A stretch of 39,782 nt of DNA from Rubrivivax sp. (GTDB lineage: Bacteria; Pseudomonadota; Gammaproteobacteria; Burkholderiales; Burkholderiaceae_C): NCBI GenBank assembly GCA_016789955.1, contig JAEUPB010000050.1:1-39782 (forward strand), read 5' to 3'. This document shows positions 32,424 through 39,782 of this stretch, piece by piece. The translations under genes and the position numbers were made by a program. The stretch's first letter is position 1; each line of letters opens with the position of its first letter. The notes under the pieces were generated by a model that was given only the letters and a program-made list of their open reading frames with translations, did no database searches and had not been told where the DNA came from.

Positions 32424-33497
32424 ATGCAGCTACGCCCCGACCAGCTCGATGCCCACCTCGCCAAGGGGCTGCGCCCGCTCTACACGGTGCATGGCGATGA
32501 GCCGCTGCTGGCGCAGGAGGCCTGCGACACGATCCGCCGCGCCGCGCGCGAAGCCGGCCACACCGAACGCAAGGTGTTCACGGTCAGCGGCGCTCACTTC
32601 GACTGGAGCGGCGTGATCGGCGCGGCGCAGGAGATGAGCCTGTTCGCCGAGCGGCAGATCGTCGAGATCCGCGTCCCGTCAGGCAAGCCCGGCAAGGAAG
32701 GCTCCGAAGCGCTGCAACGCTACTGCGAGCACCTGAGCGACGATGTGTTGACGCTCGTGCAGCTGCCGCGGCTCGACGGCCAGCAATCGAAGAGCGCCTG
32801 GTTCGGCGCGCTCGACTCTGCCGGCGTCAGCATCCGGCTGGATGCCGTCGAGCGCAGCGCGCTGCCGGCGTGGATCGCGCAGCGCCTGGCGCGCCAGCAG
32901 CAGCGCGTGGTCGACGGAGACGAGGGGCAGCGCACGCTCGCCTTCATCGCCGATCGTGTCGAGGGCAACCTGCTGGCCGCGCACCAGGAGCTGCAGAAGC
33001 TCGCGCTCCTCTATCCCGCCGGCGAACTGGCGTTCGAGCAGGTCGAGTCCGCCGTGCTGAACGTCGCGCGGTACGACGTCTTCAAGCTCGGCGAGGCGGT
33101 CCTCGGAGGTCATCTGGCCCGAGCGCTGCGCATGCTCGACGGTCTGCGCGCCGAAGGCGAGGCGCCGGTGCTCGTGCACTGGACGCTGGCCGACGACCTG
33201 CGTGCCCTCCGGCGCGTCCGGGCGGCGCTGGATGCCGGCAAGCCGATGCCGCTGGCGCTGAACGAGGCCCGCGTGTGGGGCGTCAAGCAGCGGTTGATCG
33301 AGCGCGCCGCACCGCTGGTCGTCGCGCACCGCATGGATCGTCTGGTCGCCGCCGCGAGCACCTGCGACGGCCTCGTGAAGGGCCTGCGCCATCCCGACTG
33401 GCCCACCGACGCGTGGGCCGCACTGCAGCGCCTCGTGGTGATGACGATCGAAGCACTCGCGCTGCCGCGGGCCGGCCGTGCCGCCCAAGGTCAATAG
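32424..33497 (+). CDS. holA: DNA polymerase III delta subunit
   Basis: The clamp-loader subunit that opens the beta clamp. The 357-residue protein shows LYTVHGDEPLLAQEACDTIRRAAREAGHTER, the clamp-contact region MSLFAERQIVEIRVPSGKPGKEG, and the C-terminal domain with FKLGEAVLGGHLARALRMLDGLRAEGEAPVLVHWTLADDLRAL. The leuS-lptE-holA order is the standard arrangement. It overlaps the convergent dehydrogenase by seven bases. Confidence 0.96.
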   Translation: MQLRPDQLDAHLAKGLRPLYTVHGDEPLLAQEACDTIRRAAREAGHTERKVFTVSGAHFDWSGVIGAAQEMSLFAERQIVEIRVPSGKPGKEGSEALQRYCEHLSDDVLTLVQLPRLDGQQSKSAWFGALDSAGVSIRLDAVERSALPAWIAQRLARQQQRVVDGDEGQRTLAFIADRVEGNLLAAHQELQKLALLYPAGELAFEQVESAVLNVARYDVFKLGEAVLGGHLARALRMLDGLRAEGEAPVLVHWTLADDLRALRRVRAALDAGKPMPLALNEARVWGVKQRLIERAAPLVVAHRMDRLVAAASTCDGLVKGLRHPDWPTDAWAALQRLVVMTIEALALPRAGRAAQGQ

Positions 33498-34444
33498 CCG
33501 CGCGCGCGCTCGACCACGTGCTGCAGCGGCTCGCCGCTGCGCAGCGCCCGCAGGTTCGCCACGGCCACTGCCGCTGCGCTGCGCGGATCGGTCAGTGCCG
33601 CGGCGTGCGGCAGCACCGTCACCGCCGGGTGGGTCCAGAACGGGTGCTCGGACGGCAGCGGTTCGGACTGGAACACATCGAGCACCGCGTGGTGCAGGTG
33701 CCCGGCATCCAGCGCGTCGAGCAGGTCGGCCTCGACGACGTGACCGCCGCGGGCCAGGTTCACGATCGAGGCCCCCGCCGGCAGGCGGGCGTAGAAGCGC
33801 GCATCGAGCAGGCCGCGGGTCTGTGCGGTCAGCGGCAACAGATTGATCAAGATGAGGGCCTGACGCATCGCCTCGGTGAGCCCTTCACGGCCTTGCACCA
33901 CCGTCACGGCGGCCCCTGGCGCATGGGCAGCGCCGGAAGCGCGCAGCCGCCACGCATGCACCGGGTAGCCTCGTCGCGCCAGCGTCTCCGCGACGGCACG
34001 CCCCATCTGCCCGTGGCCGAGCACGAGCACGGGCACCTCGTCGGCGCGGCGCTGCGCATGCTGCAGCCACAGAGCCGAGCGCTGCTGGCGCTGGTAGTCG
34101 AAGTAGCCGCGATGCAGCGAGAGCACCGCCCATAGCGCGGTCTCGCCCATCGCGATGGTCATGACCGGGTCGACCATGCGAGCCACCGGCACGCCCTCGG
34201 GCAGCGTGGTATCGGCGAGCAGCCGATCCACGCCCGCCCACAGCGATTGGATCAACCTCAGCCGCGGGCAACCCGCCAGGCTGCCGGGCGGCGGGTTGGC
34301 CACCACCGCGGCGTCGACGGACGTCCGGTCGAGGGCTGGATCGTCAGGGGTCAGCCACACGAACTCGGGTCCGGCCTGCTCCAGGCACATGCGCCAGCGA
34401 GCCCGCTCCGCGTCGTCGATGTCGCCGCACACGAGGATCTTCAT
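33491..34444 (-). CDS. D-isomer specific 2-hydroxyacid dehydrogenase (GhrA-like)
   Basis: A 317-residue NAD(P)H-dependent dehydrogenase, closest by eye to glyoxylate/hydroxypyruvate reductase A. The Rossmann loop is VLGHGQMGRAVAETLARRGYPVHAW, and the catalytic Arg, Glu and His lie in NLARGGHVVE, VFQSEPLP and LPHAAALTD. IQSLWAGVDRLL and NLLPLTAQTRGLLDARFYARLP fit the GhrA group. The ATG overlaps the pncC stop as ATGA. It is the last gene of the thiL-pgpA-pncC cluster and converges with holA. Confidence 0.86.
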   Translation of the reverse strand: MKILVCGDIDDAERARWRMCLEQAGPEFVWLTPDDPALDRTSVDAAVVANPPPGSLAGCPRLRLIQSLWAGVDRLLADTTLPEGVPVARMVDPVMTIAMGETALWAVLSLHRGYFDYQRQQRSALWLQHAQRRADEVPVLVLGHGQMGRAVAETLARRGYPVHAWRLRASGAAHAPGAAVTVVQGREGLTEAMRQALILINLLPLTAQTRGLLDARFYARLPAGASIVNLARGGHVVEADLLDALDAGHLHHAVLDVFQSEPLPSEHPFWTHPAVTVLPHAAALTDPRSAAAVAVANLRALRSGEPLQHVVERARGY

Positions 34445-34947
34445 GCCGCCGCCTCCGTCAATGCCCGCAGGGCTTCTGCGACCGTGGCCTCGCGCACGGC
34501 CGCCCTGTCGCCGGAGAAGAGCCGCGACCACGAGCGCACCGATGCACCCGGCCCGGCCGGCCCGTGCGCGATCGCGAGCGCGAGCGCGAAACAGACGGTG
34601 CCCACCGGCTTGCCAGGAACGGCACCCCCTGGCCCCGCGATGCCGGTCACCGCGACCGCGAGCTGAACCGGCGCATGCTGCAAGGCGCCCATGGCCATCG
34701 CCGAGGCCACCTCGGCGCTGACTGCGCCGTGCGCCGCGAGCAGTGCCGGCGCCACCCCAAGCATCTCGACCTTCGCCTCGTTGCTGTAGGTGACGAATCC
34801 GCGCTCGAACCAGTCGCTCGAACCGGCCACGCCGGTGCAGGCCCCGGCGATCAGCCCCCCGGTGCAGCTCTCGGCGGTGGAGATGCGCCAGCCACGGCGT
34901 CGCAGCGCCCCGGCCAGGCTCAGGACAGCGGATTCGTGCATCAACAT
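34441..34947 (-). CDS. pncC: Nicotinamide-nucleotide amidohydrolase (CinA C-terminal domain type)
   Basis: Converts nicotinamide mononucleotide to nicotinate mononucleotide, recycling NAD breakdown products. The 168-residue protein is a stand-alone CinA C-terminal domain: STAESCTGGLIAGACTGVAGSSDWFERGFVTYSNEAK (about 23-60), LAVAVTGIAGPGG and KPVGTVCFAL. It starts six bases after pgpA. A second in-frame ATG two codons later is equally possible. Confidence 0.93.
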   Translation of the reverse strand: MLMHESAVLSLAGALRRRGWRISTAESCTGGLIAGACTGVAGSSDWFERGFVTYSNEAKVEMLGVAPALLAAHGAVSAEVASAMAMGALQHAPVQLAVAVTGIAGPGGAVPGKPVGTVCFALALAIAHGPAGPGASVRSWSRLFSGDRAAVREATVAEALRALTEAAA

Positions 34948-34953
34948 GGAAAC

Positions 34954-35493
34954 TCACACCCCCGCGCCCACGAGGTGCCACAGCGCCAGCACGAGCAGCG
35001 TGCACAGCGCGGCGACGAGGTCGTCGAACACGATCACGAAGCCCTGGCGCCATCCGATGGCTTCGCCCGGCTGCAGCGGCCACAGCGCGTCGGCCCACCC
35101 CACCGGACCCGGCTTGACGGCATCGAAGAATCGAAACAGGGCGAAGGCCGCCAGCTGCATCGCGCCGGAGGCCGGCATCAGCAGCCACAGCACGATCCAG
35201 AACGCGATCACTTCGTCCCACACCACGGCGCCGGGGTCGGCGATGCCGAGATGCTGCGCCGTACGCGTGCAGGCCCACCAACCCACCACAATGCTGGCCC
35301 CGATCACCACTCCGAGGCCCACTGAATCCAGCCAGTGATCGAACAGCAGGAAGGCCAGCCAGGCCCACAGCGTGCCGACCGTTCCCGGGGCGCGTGGCGC
35401 CAGACCGCTGCCGAATCCGAACGCGATCCAGTGCGCCGGCGAGCGCAGCATGAAGCGTGCGCTCGGCCGATGCGGGGCGGTCGTCGCAGCCAT
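34954..35493 (-). CDS. pgpA: Phosphatidylglycerophosphatase A
   Basis: Dephosphorylates phosphatidylglycerol phosphate in the inner membrane. The 179-residue product has FGFGSGLAPRAPGTVGTLWAWL (about 24-45), the acidic motif DPGAVVWDEVIAFWIVLWL, FRFFDAVKPGPVGWAD and the C-terminal GFVIVFDDLVAALCTL, with several membrane segments. The ATG at 35493 was chosen because the family starts shortly before the SPAHWIAFGFGSG segment. It lies 11 bases after thiL. Confidence 0.95.
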   Translation of the reverse strand: MAATTAPHRPSARFMLRSPAHWIAFGFGSGLAPRAPGTVGTLWAWLAFLLFDHWLDSVGLGVVIGASIVVGWWACTRTAQHLGIADPGAVVWDEVIAFWIVLWLLMPASGAMQLAAFALFRFFDAVKPGPVGWADALWPLQPGEAIGWRQGFVIVFDDLVAALCTLLVLALWHLVGAGV

Positions 35494-35504
35494 CCCGTGC
35501 CGAA

Positions 35505-36452
35505 TCAGGCGAAGTGGTCGAAGCCGCGGGGCGCCTCGAGCTGCTGCCCGGCGTCGTCGAGGACCACGAGGTCGCGGCCCGGGACGATCCGTCCGCAGCA
35601 GGTCACCGGCGTCGCGCTGCGCGCGGCAGCCGCCAGCACCTGTGCGCGCCGCGACGGCGGCGCGGTGAACAGCAGCTCGTAGTCGTCCCCGCCCGCCAGC
35701 ACGCAGCTCTGCCTCAGGGTCTCCGGCTGCCCGGCCAGCAGCGGTGAGTGCGGCAGGCGGCCGACGTTGATCTCGGCGCCGACGCCGGAAGCGGCGAGCA
35801 CGTGGCGCAGGTCGCCCGCGAGGCCGTCGCTGAGGTCGATGGCGCTGCTGGCCACGCCGCGCAGCGCCATTCCCAGCGCGACGCGGGGCGCGGGCAGTTC
35901 CATCGCGCGCCGAGCCTGTTCGAAAGCCTCGCCGGTCAGCTGCACGGTGCCGCGGAACGCTTCCAGCGCCAGCCTCGCGGCACCGAGCGTGCCGCTGACC
36001 CAAAGCTCGTCTTCCGGCCGGGCGCCGCTGCGCAGCAGCGCCTGCCCACGCGGCACCTGGCCCAGCACGGTGATGCACAGGTTCAGCGGCCCGGCCGTCG
36101 TGTCGCCACCGATCAGGTCGACACCGTACGCGTCGGCGAGCGCCCAGAAGCCGCGCATCACGCCGGCCACGAGATCCTCGTCGGCACGCGGCAGCGACCA
36201 CGCCAGCGTGCAGGCCAGCGGCTCGGCGCCGCAGGCGGCAAGGTCGCTGAGGTTCACGGCCAGCGCCTTGTGGCCCAGCCGTTCCGGCGGCACCGTGGGC
36301 AGGAAGTGGCGGCCCTCGACCAGCATGTCGCTGGACACGGCCAGCTGCTGGCCCGGTGCGATGTCGAGCAGAGCGCAGTCGTCGCCCACGCCCAGCGCCG
36401 CACGACGGGGCGCGCGGGTGCAGTGGCGGGCGATCAGCTCGAACTCACCCAC
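35505..36452 (-). CDS. thiL: Thiamine-monophosphate kinase
   Basis: Phosphorylates thiamine monophosphate to the active diphosphate. The 315-residue enzyme has RRAALGVGDDCALLDI, SSDMLVEGRHF, KALAVNLSDLAACGAEP, DLIGGDTTAGPLNLCITVLG, AIDLSDGLAGDL and AGGDDYELLFT, all in the family order. The GTG at 36452 starts (M)GEFELIARH, the normal family start, and has a G-rich stretch nine bases upstream. It overlaps the response-regulator stop by eight bases, so translation is probably coupled. Confidence 0.95.
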   Translation of the reverse strand: MGEFELIARHCTRAPRRAALGVGDDCALLDIAPGQQLAVSSDMLVEGRHFLPTVPPERLGHKALAVNLSDLAACGAEPLACTLAWSLPRADEDLVAGVMRGFWALADAYGVDLIGGDTTAGPLNLCITVLGQVPRGQALLRSGARPEDELWVSGTLGAARLALEAFRGTVQLTGEAFEQARRAMELPAPRVALGMALRGVASSAIDLSDGLAGDLRHVLAASGVGAEINVGRLPHSPLLAGQPETLRQSCVLAGGDDYELLFTAPPSRRAQVLAAAARSATPVTCCGRIVPGRDLVVLDDAGQQLEAPRGFDHFA

Positions 36453-37122
36453 CGGCGCTGCCCCCGGGGCCGCCGCGCTCGCGCAACAGGTTCGCCAGTT
36501 CGACGGCCGACTTGACATTCATCTTGTCGAAGACGCGGGCCCGATGGACCTCGACCGTGCGCACGCTGATCGCCAGCGCATCGGCGATCAGCTTGTTCGG
36601 TCGTCCTTCGACCACCAGGCGCATCACGTCGCGCTCGCGGTCGGTGAGTTCGGCCAGCGCACGGTCGACACCGCTGGCCGCGCGAGTGCGGGCGAGCACC
36701 TCGGCGCTGTGCTCCAGCGCCTGCTCGATGCGATCGACCAATGCGTTGTTGGAGAACGGCTTCTCGACGAAATCGAAGGCGCCGCGCTTCACCGCCGAGA
36801 CCGCGGTGGGCACATCGCCATGGCCCGTGAGGAAGATCACCGGCAAGGCATCCACGAGGCCGCGCGCGATCAGCCGCTCAAACACCTGCAGGCCGCTGGC
36901 CCCGGGCATGCGCATGTCCAGCACCAGGCAGGCCGGCGAGTCGGGCCACGGCTGCGGCCGCCGATCGAGCCAGGCCTCGAAAGCCTCGCCGCTCGCGTAG
37001 CCTTCGGACAGAAGCCGGCGGGACCGCAGCAGCCAGGCCAGCGCGTCGCGCACGACGTCCTCGTCGTCGACGAGATGGACGACCGGAATGCCCAGCGAGG
37101 GATCGAGGGATGCGGAACTCAT
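36445..37122 (-). CDS. FixJ-family two-component response regulator
   Basis: A 225-residue regulator. The receiver domain has the acidic pocket DDE (19-21), phosphoacceptor in LVLDMRMPG (Asp69), Thr99 in LTGHGD and Lys121 in EKPF. A LuxR-type helix-turn-helix follows (LTDRERDVMRLVVEGRPNKLIADALAISVRTVEVHRARVFDKM, about 158-200). The ATG overlaps the kinase stop as ATGA. The pair resembles DctS/DctR or FixL/FixJ systems. The divergent maeB gene is an obvious candidate target, but this is inference. Confidence 0.93.
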   Translation of the reverse strand: MSSASLDPSLGIPVVHLVDDEDVVRDALAWLLRSRRLLSEGYASGEAFEAWLDRRPQPWPDSPACLVLDMRMPGASGLQVFERLIARGLVDALPVIFLTGHGDVPTAVSAVKRGAFDFVEKPFSNNALVDRIEQALEHSAEVLARTRAASGVDRALAELTDRERDVMRLVVEGRPNKLIADALAISVRTVEVHRARVFDKMNVKSAVELANLLRERGGPGGSAGG

Positions 37123-39179
37123 GCGGCGGCCGGTGACGCCGCGAGCGCTTCATCGACGCCGCGCGGCGTGCCTAGCGTAAACCGGAACTCGGTGCCCGCA
37201 CCGCCGTCGGCCGGCGCGCCGAAGTCGAGGGCCCCGCCGTGCTGCTCGATCACCGTTCGGCACAGGCTCAGGCCGAGGCCCAGGCCCTCGGGGCGCGTGG
37301 TGAAGAACGGCGTGTACAGCCGCGCGGCCACGTCCGGCGCGATGCCGCTGCCATGGTCGCGGATCGTGATCGTCACCCACTGGGCATGGGTCTGGCGCAC
37401 CCGGATCTGCAGCACCCTGTCGGACACCGGCGTGGCAGGTTCCATCGCCTGCAGGCCATTGCGGCTGAGGTTCAGCAGCACCTGCTCGAGCATCGTGCGG
37501 TCGCCGCGCACGCGCGGCGAGGGCCGGGGCATGTCCACCTCGATGCGGGCGCCACTCTTGCGCGCCTGCAGCCGTACCAGCGGCAACACGCCTTCGACCA
37601 GCAGGTCACAGCGCAGCGTCTCGTGGTGCTGCTCGCGTCGCCGAACGAAGTCGTGCACGCTCTTGATCACCCGTCCGGCCCGCTCGGCCTGCTCGGCGAT
37701 GCGGCCCAGGGCTTCGCGGATCATGTCGAGCGTCGGTGCGTCGGTTACGCTGTCGCCGTTGCCCTGGCCATCGCCGAGCAGGTTCAGCGACCCCGTGGCA
37801 TAGCTCGCGATGGCCGACAGCGGCTGGTTCAGCTCGTGGCTGATCAGCGACGCCATCTCGCCCATGGTGGCCAGGCGCGCGCTGGCCTGCAGGCGGTCCT
37901 GCTGCTGGCGCGCGATCTCCTCGATGCGGCGCTGCGCGCTCGCGTCGACCACCGCGCTCATCCAGCCGGTCTGCGCGCCCTGGCTGTCCACCAGCGGGGC
38001 CTCGTAGACCAGCGCCGGGAAGCGCTCGCCACTGCTGCGCATGAACACCGTCTCGTAGGCACCTTCCGACACCAGGTCGTTCGCGGAACGGCTCGGATCG
38101 AGGCGCCTCGACTGACGCAGGCGGTACTGCTCCGCATGCTCGGGTGGCCAGTACGGCGGGTCGGCGCCCGGGCCGACCGCGATGATCTGCTCGGCATCGA
38201 AGCCCACCATCGTGCAGAACGCCGGGTTGACGTAGCGAACGGTGCCGTCGAGGTCGCGTGCGCGCAGGCCGGTGACCAGCGAGTCCTCCATCGCCTTGCG
38301 GAACGCCAACGCCTCGGCCAGCCCCTGCTCGGCGCGTGCGCGGCGGCGCACGTCGTGCGCGAGCAACAGCACCAGCGCGAACAGGGCCAGCGACAGGCCC
38401 AGCACCAGTGCCGTGTTCAGGCTGGGGATCAGCTGCGGCCGCGCCTCGCGGCTGTCCACGCGCAGCTGCAAGGTGGCCCCGGGGAGGTCCACCGGGCGCT
38501 CTGCGACGAACACCGCGGCCCCGCGCGCGCTGCCGGCCCGGGCCAGGCGCGTGCCGTCGCCTTCGATGAACGAGAACTCGAAGCGGGGGTTCTGCCGCAC
38601 GCTGCTGCTGGTCTCGAGCAGGAGCGCGAGGCCGAACGTGGCGACGATCGACCCGGCATCCCGGCCTTCGCTGCGCACGGGCAGGCACAGGTCGATGACT
38701 TCCAGTCCCTGGCCGGCCCCGATCGGCACGAAGTAGCTGCGCGAGTAGGTGGGCGCCGCCGCTTGGCGAGCCAGCGTGCACGCCAGTTCCGCCTCCACCT
38801 GGAAGTCGCTGCGCGGCTGATGAGCGAACAGCGGCGGCTGCATAGGGGCGTCGTCCGAGCCGACCACCCGCTGCTGCGCGTCGCGCCGTTCCACACGCAG
38901 CAAGGCGGGGTGTCGGGCCACCAGATCGGCCACCCGCACCGGCGCCTGCAGGGCCTGCACCGCCAGCGCCAGCTCACGCTTGATCTCGGCCGATTGCGTC
39001 GCGACGAGCGCGTCGGCCTCGTCCTGGCGCCGGGTGGACTCGTAGGCGATGGTGAGTGCCACCAGCAGCGATTGCGCGACGATCAGCAGCGCCAGCAGCG
39101 CCCCCCACATCAGCGCGCGGCGGGCCCATGCGCGGCGCGAGGTCGGCGCGGTGTCGAGCGTGGAGGCTGGGGTGGCCAT
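37119..39179 (-). CDS. PAS-domain sensor histidine kinase with periplasmic sensor
   Basis: A 686-residue kinase. One membrane helix at about 22-45 and a second at about 255-275 enclose a periplasmic domain of roughly 210 residues. A PAS domain follows (about 300-415; [21 protein letters not shown]), then the phosphorylated His448 in [20 protein letters not shown] and an ATPase domain with [17 protein letters not shown] and GLGLGLSLC. The two-helix, large periplasmic sensor, PAS and HELNQPL layout recalls the dicarboxylate sensor DctS. The start was set at the ATG at 39179, before [12 protein letters not shown]; further upstream the reading frame runs antisense to maeB. It heads the minus-strand cluster. 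Confidence 0.9.
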   Translation of the reverse strand: MATPASTLDTAPTSRRAWARRALMWGALLALLIVAQSLLVALTIAYESTRRQDEADALVATQSAEIKRELALAVQALQAPVRVADLVARHPALLRVERRDAQQRVVGSDDAPMQPPLFAHQPRSDFQVEAELACTLARQAAAPTYSRSYFVPIGAGQGLEVIDLCLPVRSEGRDAGSIVATFGLALLLETSSSVRQNPRFEFSFIEGDGTRLARAGSARGAAVFVAERPVDLPGATLQLRVDSREARPQLIPSLNTALVLGLSLALFALVLLLAHDVRRRARAEQGLAEALAFRKAMEDSLVTGLRARDLDGTVRYVNPAFCTMVGFDAEQIIAVGPGADPPYWPPEHAEQYRLRQSRRLDPSRSANDLVSEGAYETVFMRSSGERFPALVYEAPLVDSQGAQTGWMSAVVDASAQRRIEEIARQQQDRLQASARLATMGEMASLISHELNQPLSAIASYATGSLNLLGDGQGNGDSVTDAPTLDMIREALGRIAEQAERAGRVIKSVHDFVRRREQHHETLRCDLLVEGVLPLVRLQARKSGARIEVDMPRPSPRVRGDRTMLEQVLLNLSRNGLQAMEPATPVSDRVLQIRVRQTHAQWVTITIRDHGSGIAPDVAARLYTPFFTTRPEGLGLGLSLCRTVIEQHGGALDFGAPADGGAGTEFRFTLGTPRGVDEALAASPAAA

Positions 39180-39312
39180 GGCGATGCGGGATCGGCGCCA
39201 CAGTATTGGCGTCGTCACGGCTGCGGCAGCTAAGCACTTTTGCGCATGGGTGGACACCCCCAGGCGGGCCACACTGCCCCTCCTAGAATCCTGCCCCCAC
39301 CTGGAGCGCCCC

Positions 39313-39782
39313 ATGCCGGACCACCCTGCCGCCAGCGCAGCCCAAGACGCCGATCGCGAGCAAGAGCGCCGCGCCGAACTGCGGCGTGCCGCTCTCGAGT
39401 ACCACGAGTTTCCGGTGCCGGGCAAGATCGCCATCAGCGCCACCAAACAGCTGCTTAACCAGCGCGACCTGGCGCTGGCGTATTCGCCCGGCGTGGCCGC
39501 GGCCTGCGAGGAGATCGTTGCCGATCCGGCCAACGCGTTCCGCTACACCGCGCGCGGCAACCTGGTGGCCGTCGTCACGAACGGCACCGCGGTGCTCGGC
39601 CTGGGCGACATCGGGCCGTTGGCCGCCAAGCCGGTGATGGAAGGCAAGGGCGTGCTGTTCAAGAAGTTCGCCGGCATCGACGTGTTCGACATCGAGGTTG
39701 CGGAGAAGGACCTCGACAAGCTGGTGGATGTGATCGCCGCGCTGGAGCCGACCTTCGGCGGCATCAACCTCGAGGACATCAA
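39313..39782 (+). CDS. maeB: NADP-dependent malic enzyme, N-terminal part (cut by window edge)
   Basis: Decarboxylates malate to pyruvate with NADP. Only the first 156 codons are present. After a charged leader (to about residue 28) the sequence shows [75 protein letters not shown] and [12 protein letters not shown], the start of a MaeB-type enzyme; the phosphotransacetylase-like C-terminal domain would be beyond the edge. A GGAG lies eight bases before the ATG and TAGAAT (39284-39289) is a possible -10. It diverges from the sensor kinase. Confidence 0.96.
   Translation, partial: MPDHPAASAAQDADREQERRAELRRAALEYHEFPVPGKIAISATKQLLNQRDLALAYSPGVAAACEEIVADPANAFRYTARGNLVAVVTNGTAVLGLGDIGPLAAKPVMEGKGVLFKKFAGIDVFDIEVAEKDLDKLVDVIAALEPTFGGINLEDI

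Overview
The window is about 39.8 kb of GC-rich, densely packed chromosomal DNA from a betaproteobacterium. Gene content and order point to Burkholderiales, most likely the Rubrivivax/Leptothrix/Methylibium side of the order: tRNA-Tyr/Gly/Thr followed by tuf, trpE-trpG-...-trpD-trpC-ung, a CIRCE-controlled groESL, engB divergent from a cytochrome c4, msrPQ, hpf-ptsN-hprK, fur divergent from bamE-dapB, exbBD-leuS-lptE-holA, and thiL-pgpA-pncC. The genus is inference. I see no transposase, integrase, phage gene or CRISPR array, and no gene-free stretch longer than 300 bases.

Layout. 1-532 (minus): the start of tuf behind three tRNAs, with a stable-RNA type promoter. 606-6265 (minus): a tryptophan operon trpE-trpG-ltaA-trpD-trpC-ung, with a threonine aldolase gene inserted between trpG and trpD. 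6511-7137: a secreted chalcone-isomerase-fold protein, convergent with hemB. 8160-8409: the gap between divergent hemB and hemJ, which holds a promoter, three stem-loops and a terminator. I read this as an undescribed small RNA of about 113 nt. 8409-13400 (plus): hemJ, a VanZ-like membrane protein, a [2Fe-2S] ferredoxin, an alpha/beta hydrolase, dacC, a D-amino acid aminotransferase and a DUF493 protein. 13384-15873: a Sel1-repeat protein divergent from an ECF sigma factor that is translationally coupled to a cupin anti-sigma-like protein. 15903-18087: groESL with promoter, CIRCE and terminator. 18120-24086: DUF1631, engB, cytochrome c4, msrPQ and an unknown exported protein. 24266-26671: hpf, ptsN, hprK and fur. 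26755-33497: bamE, dapB, exbBD, leuS, lptE and holA. 33491-39179 (minus): one tight cluster of sensor kinase, response regulator, thiL, pgpA, pncC and a 2-hydroxyacid dehydrogenase. 39313-end: the start of maeB.

Most of the window is core housekeeping: translation, tryptophan, heme, thiamine and lysine/peptidoglycan precursor synthesis, protein folding, envelope assembly and periplasmic methionine repair. The parts that go beyond routine annotation are the hemB/hemJ intergenic RNA, a 29-base near-perfect palindrome inside msrP, the sigma factor/cupin module with an inverted repeat around its likely promoter, several start codons placed 6-7 bases behind a -10 hexamer (possible leaderless mRNAs), and the coupling of a two-component system to thiamine, phospholipid and NAD-salvage genes. 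All calls come from reading the sequence; no database search was run.
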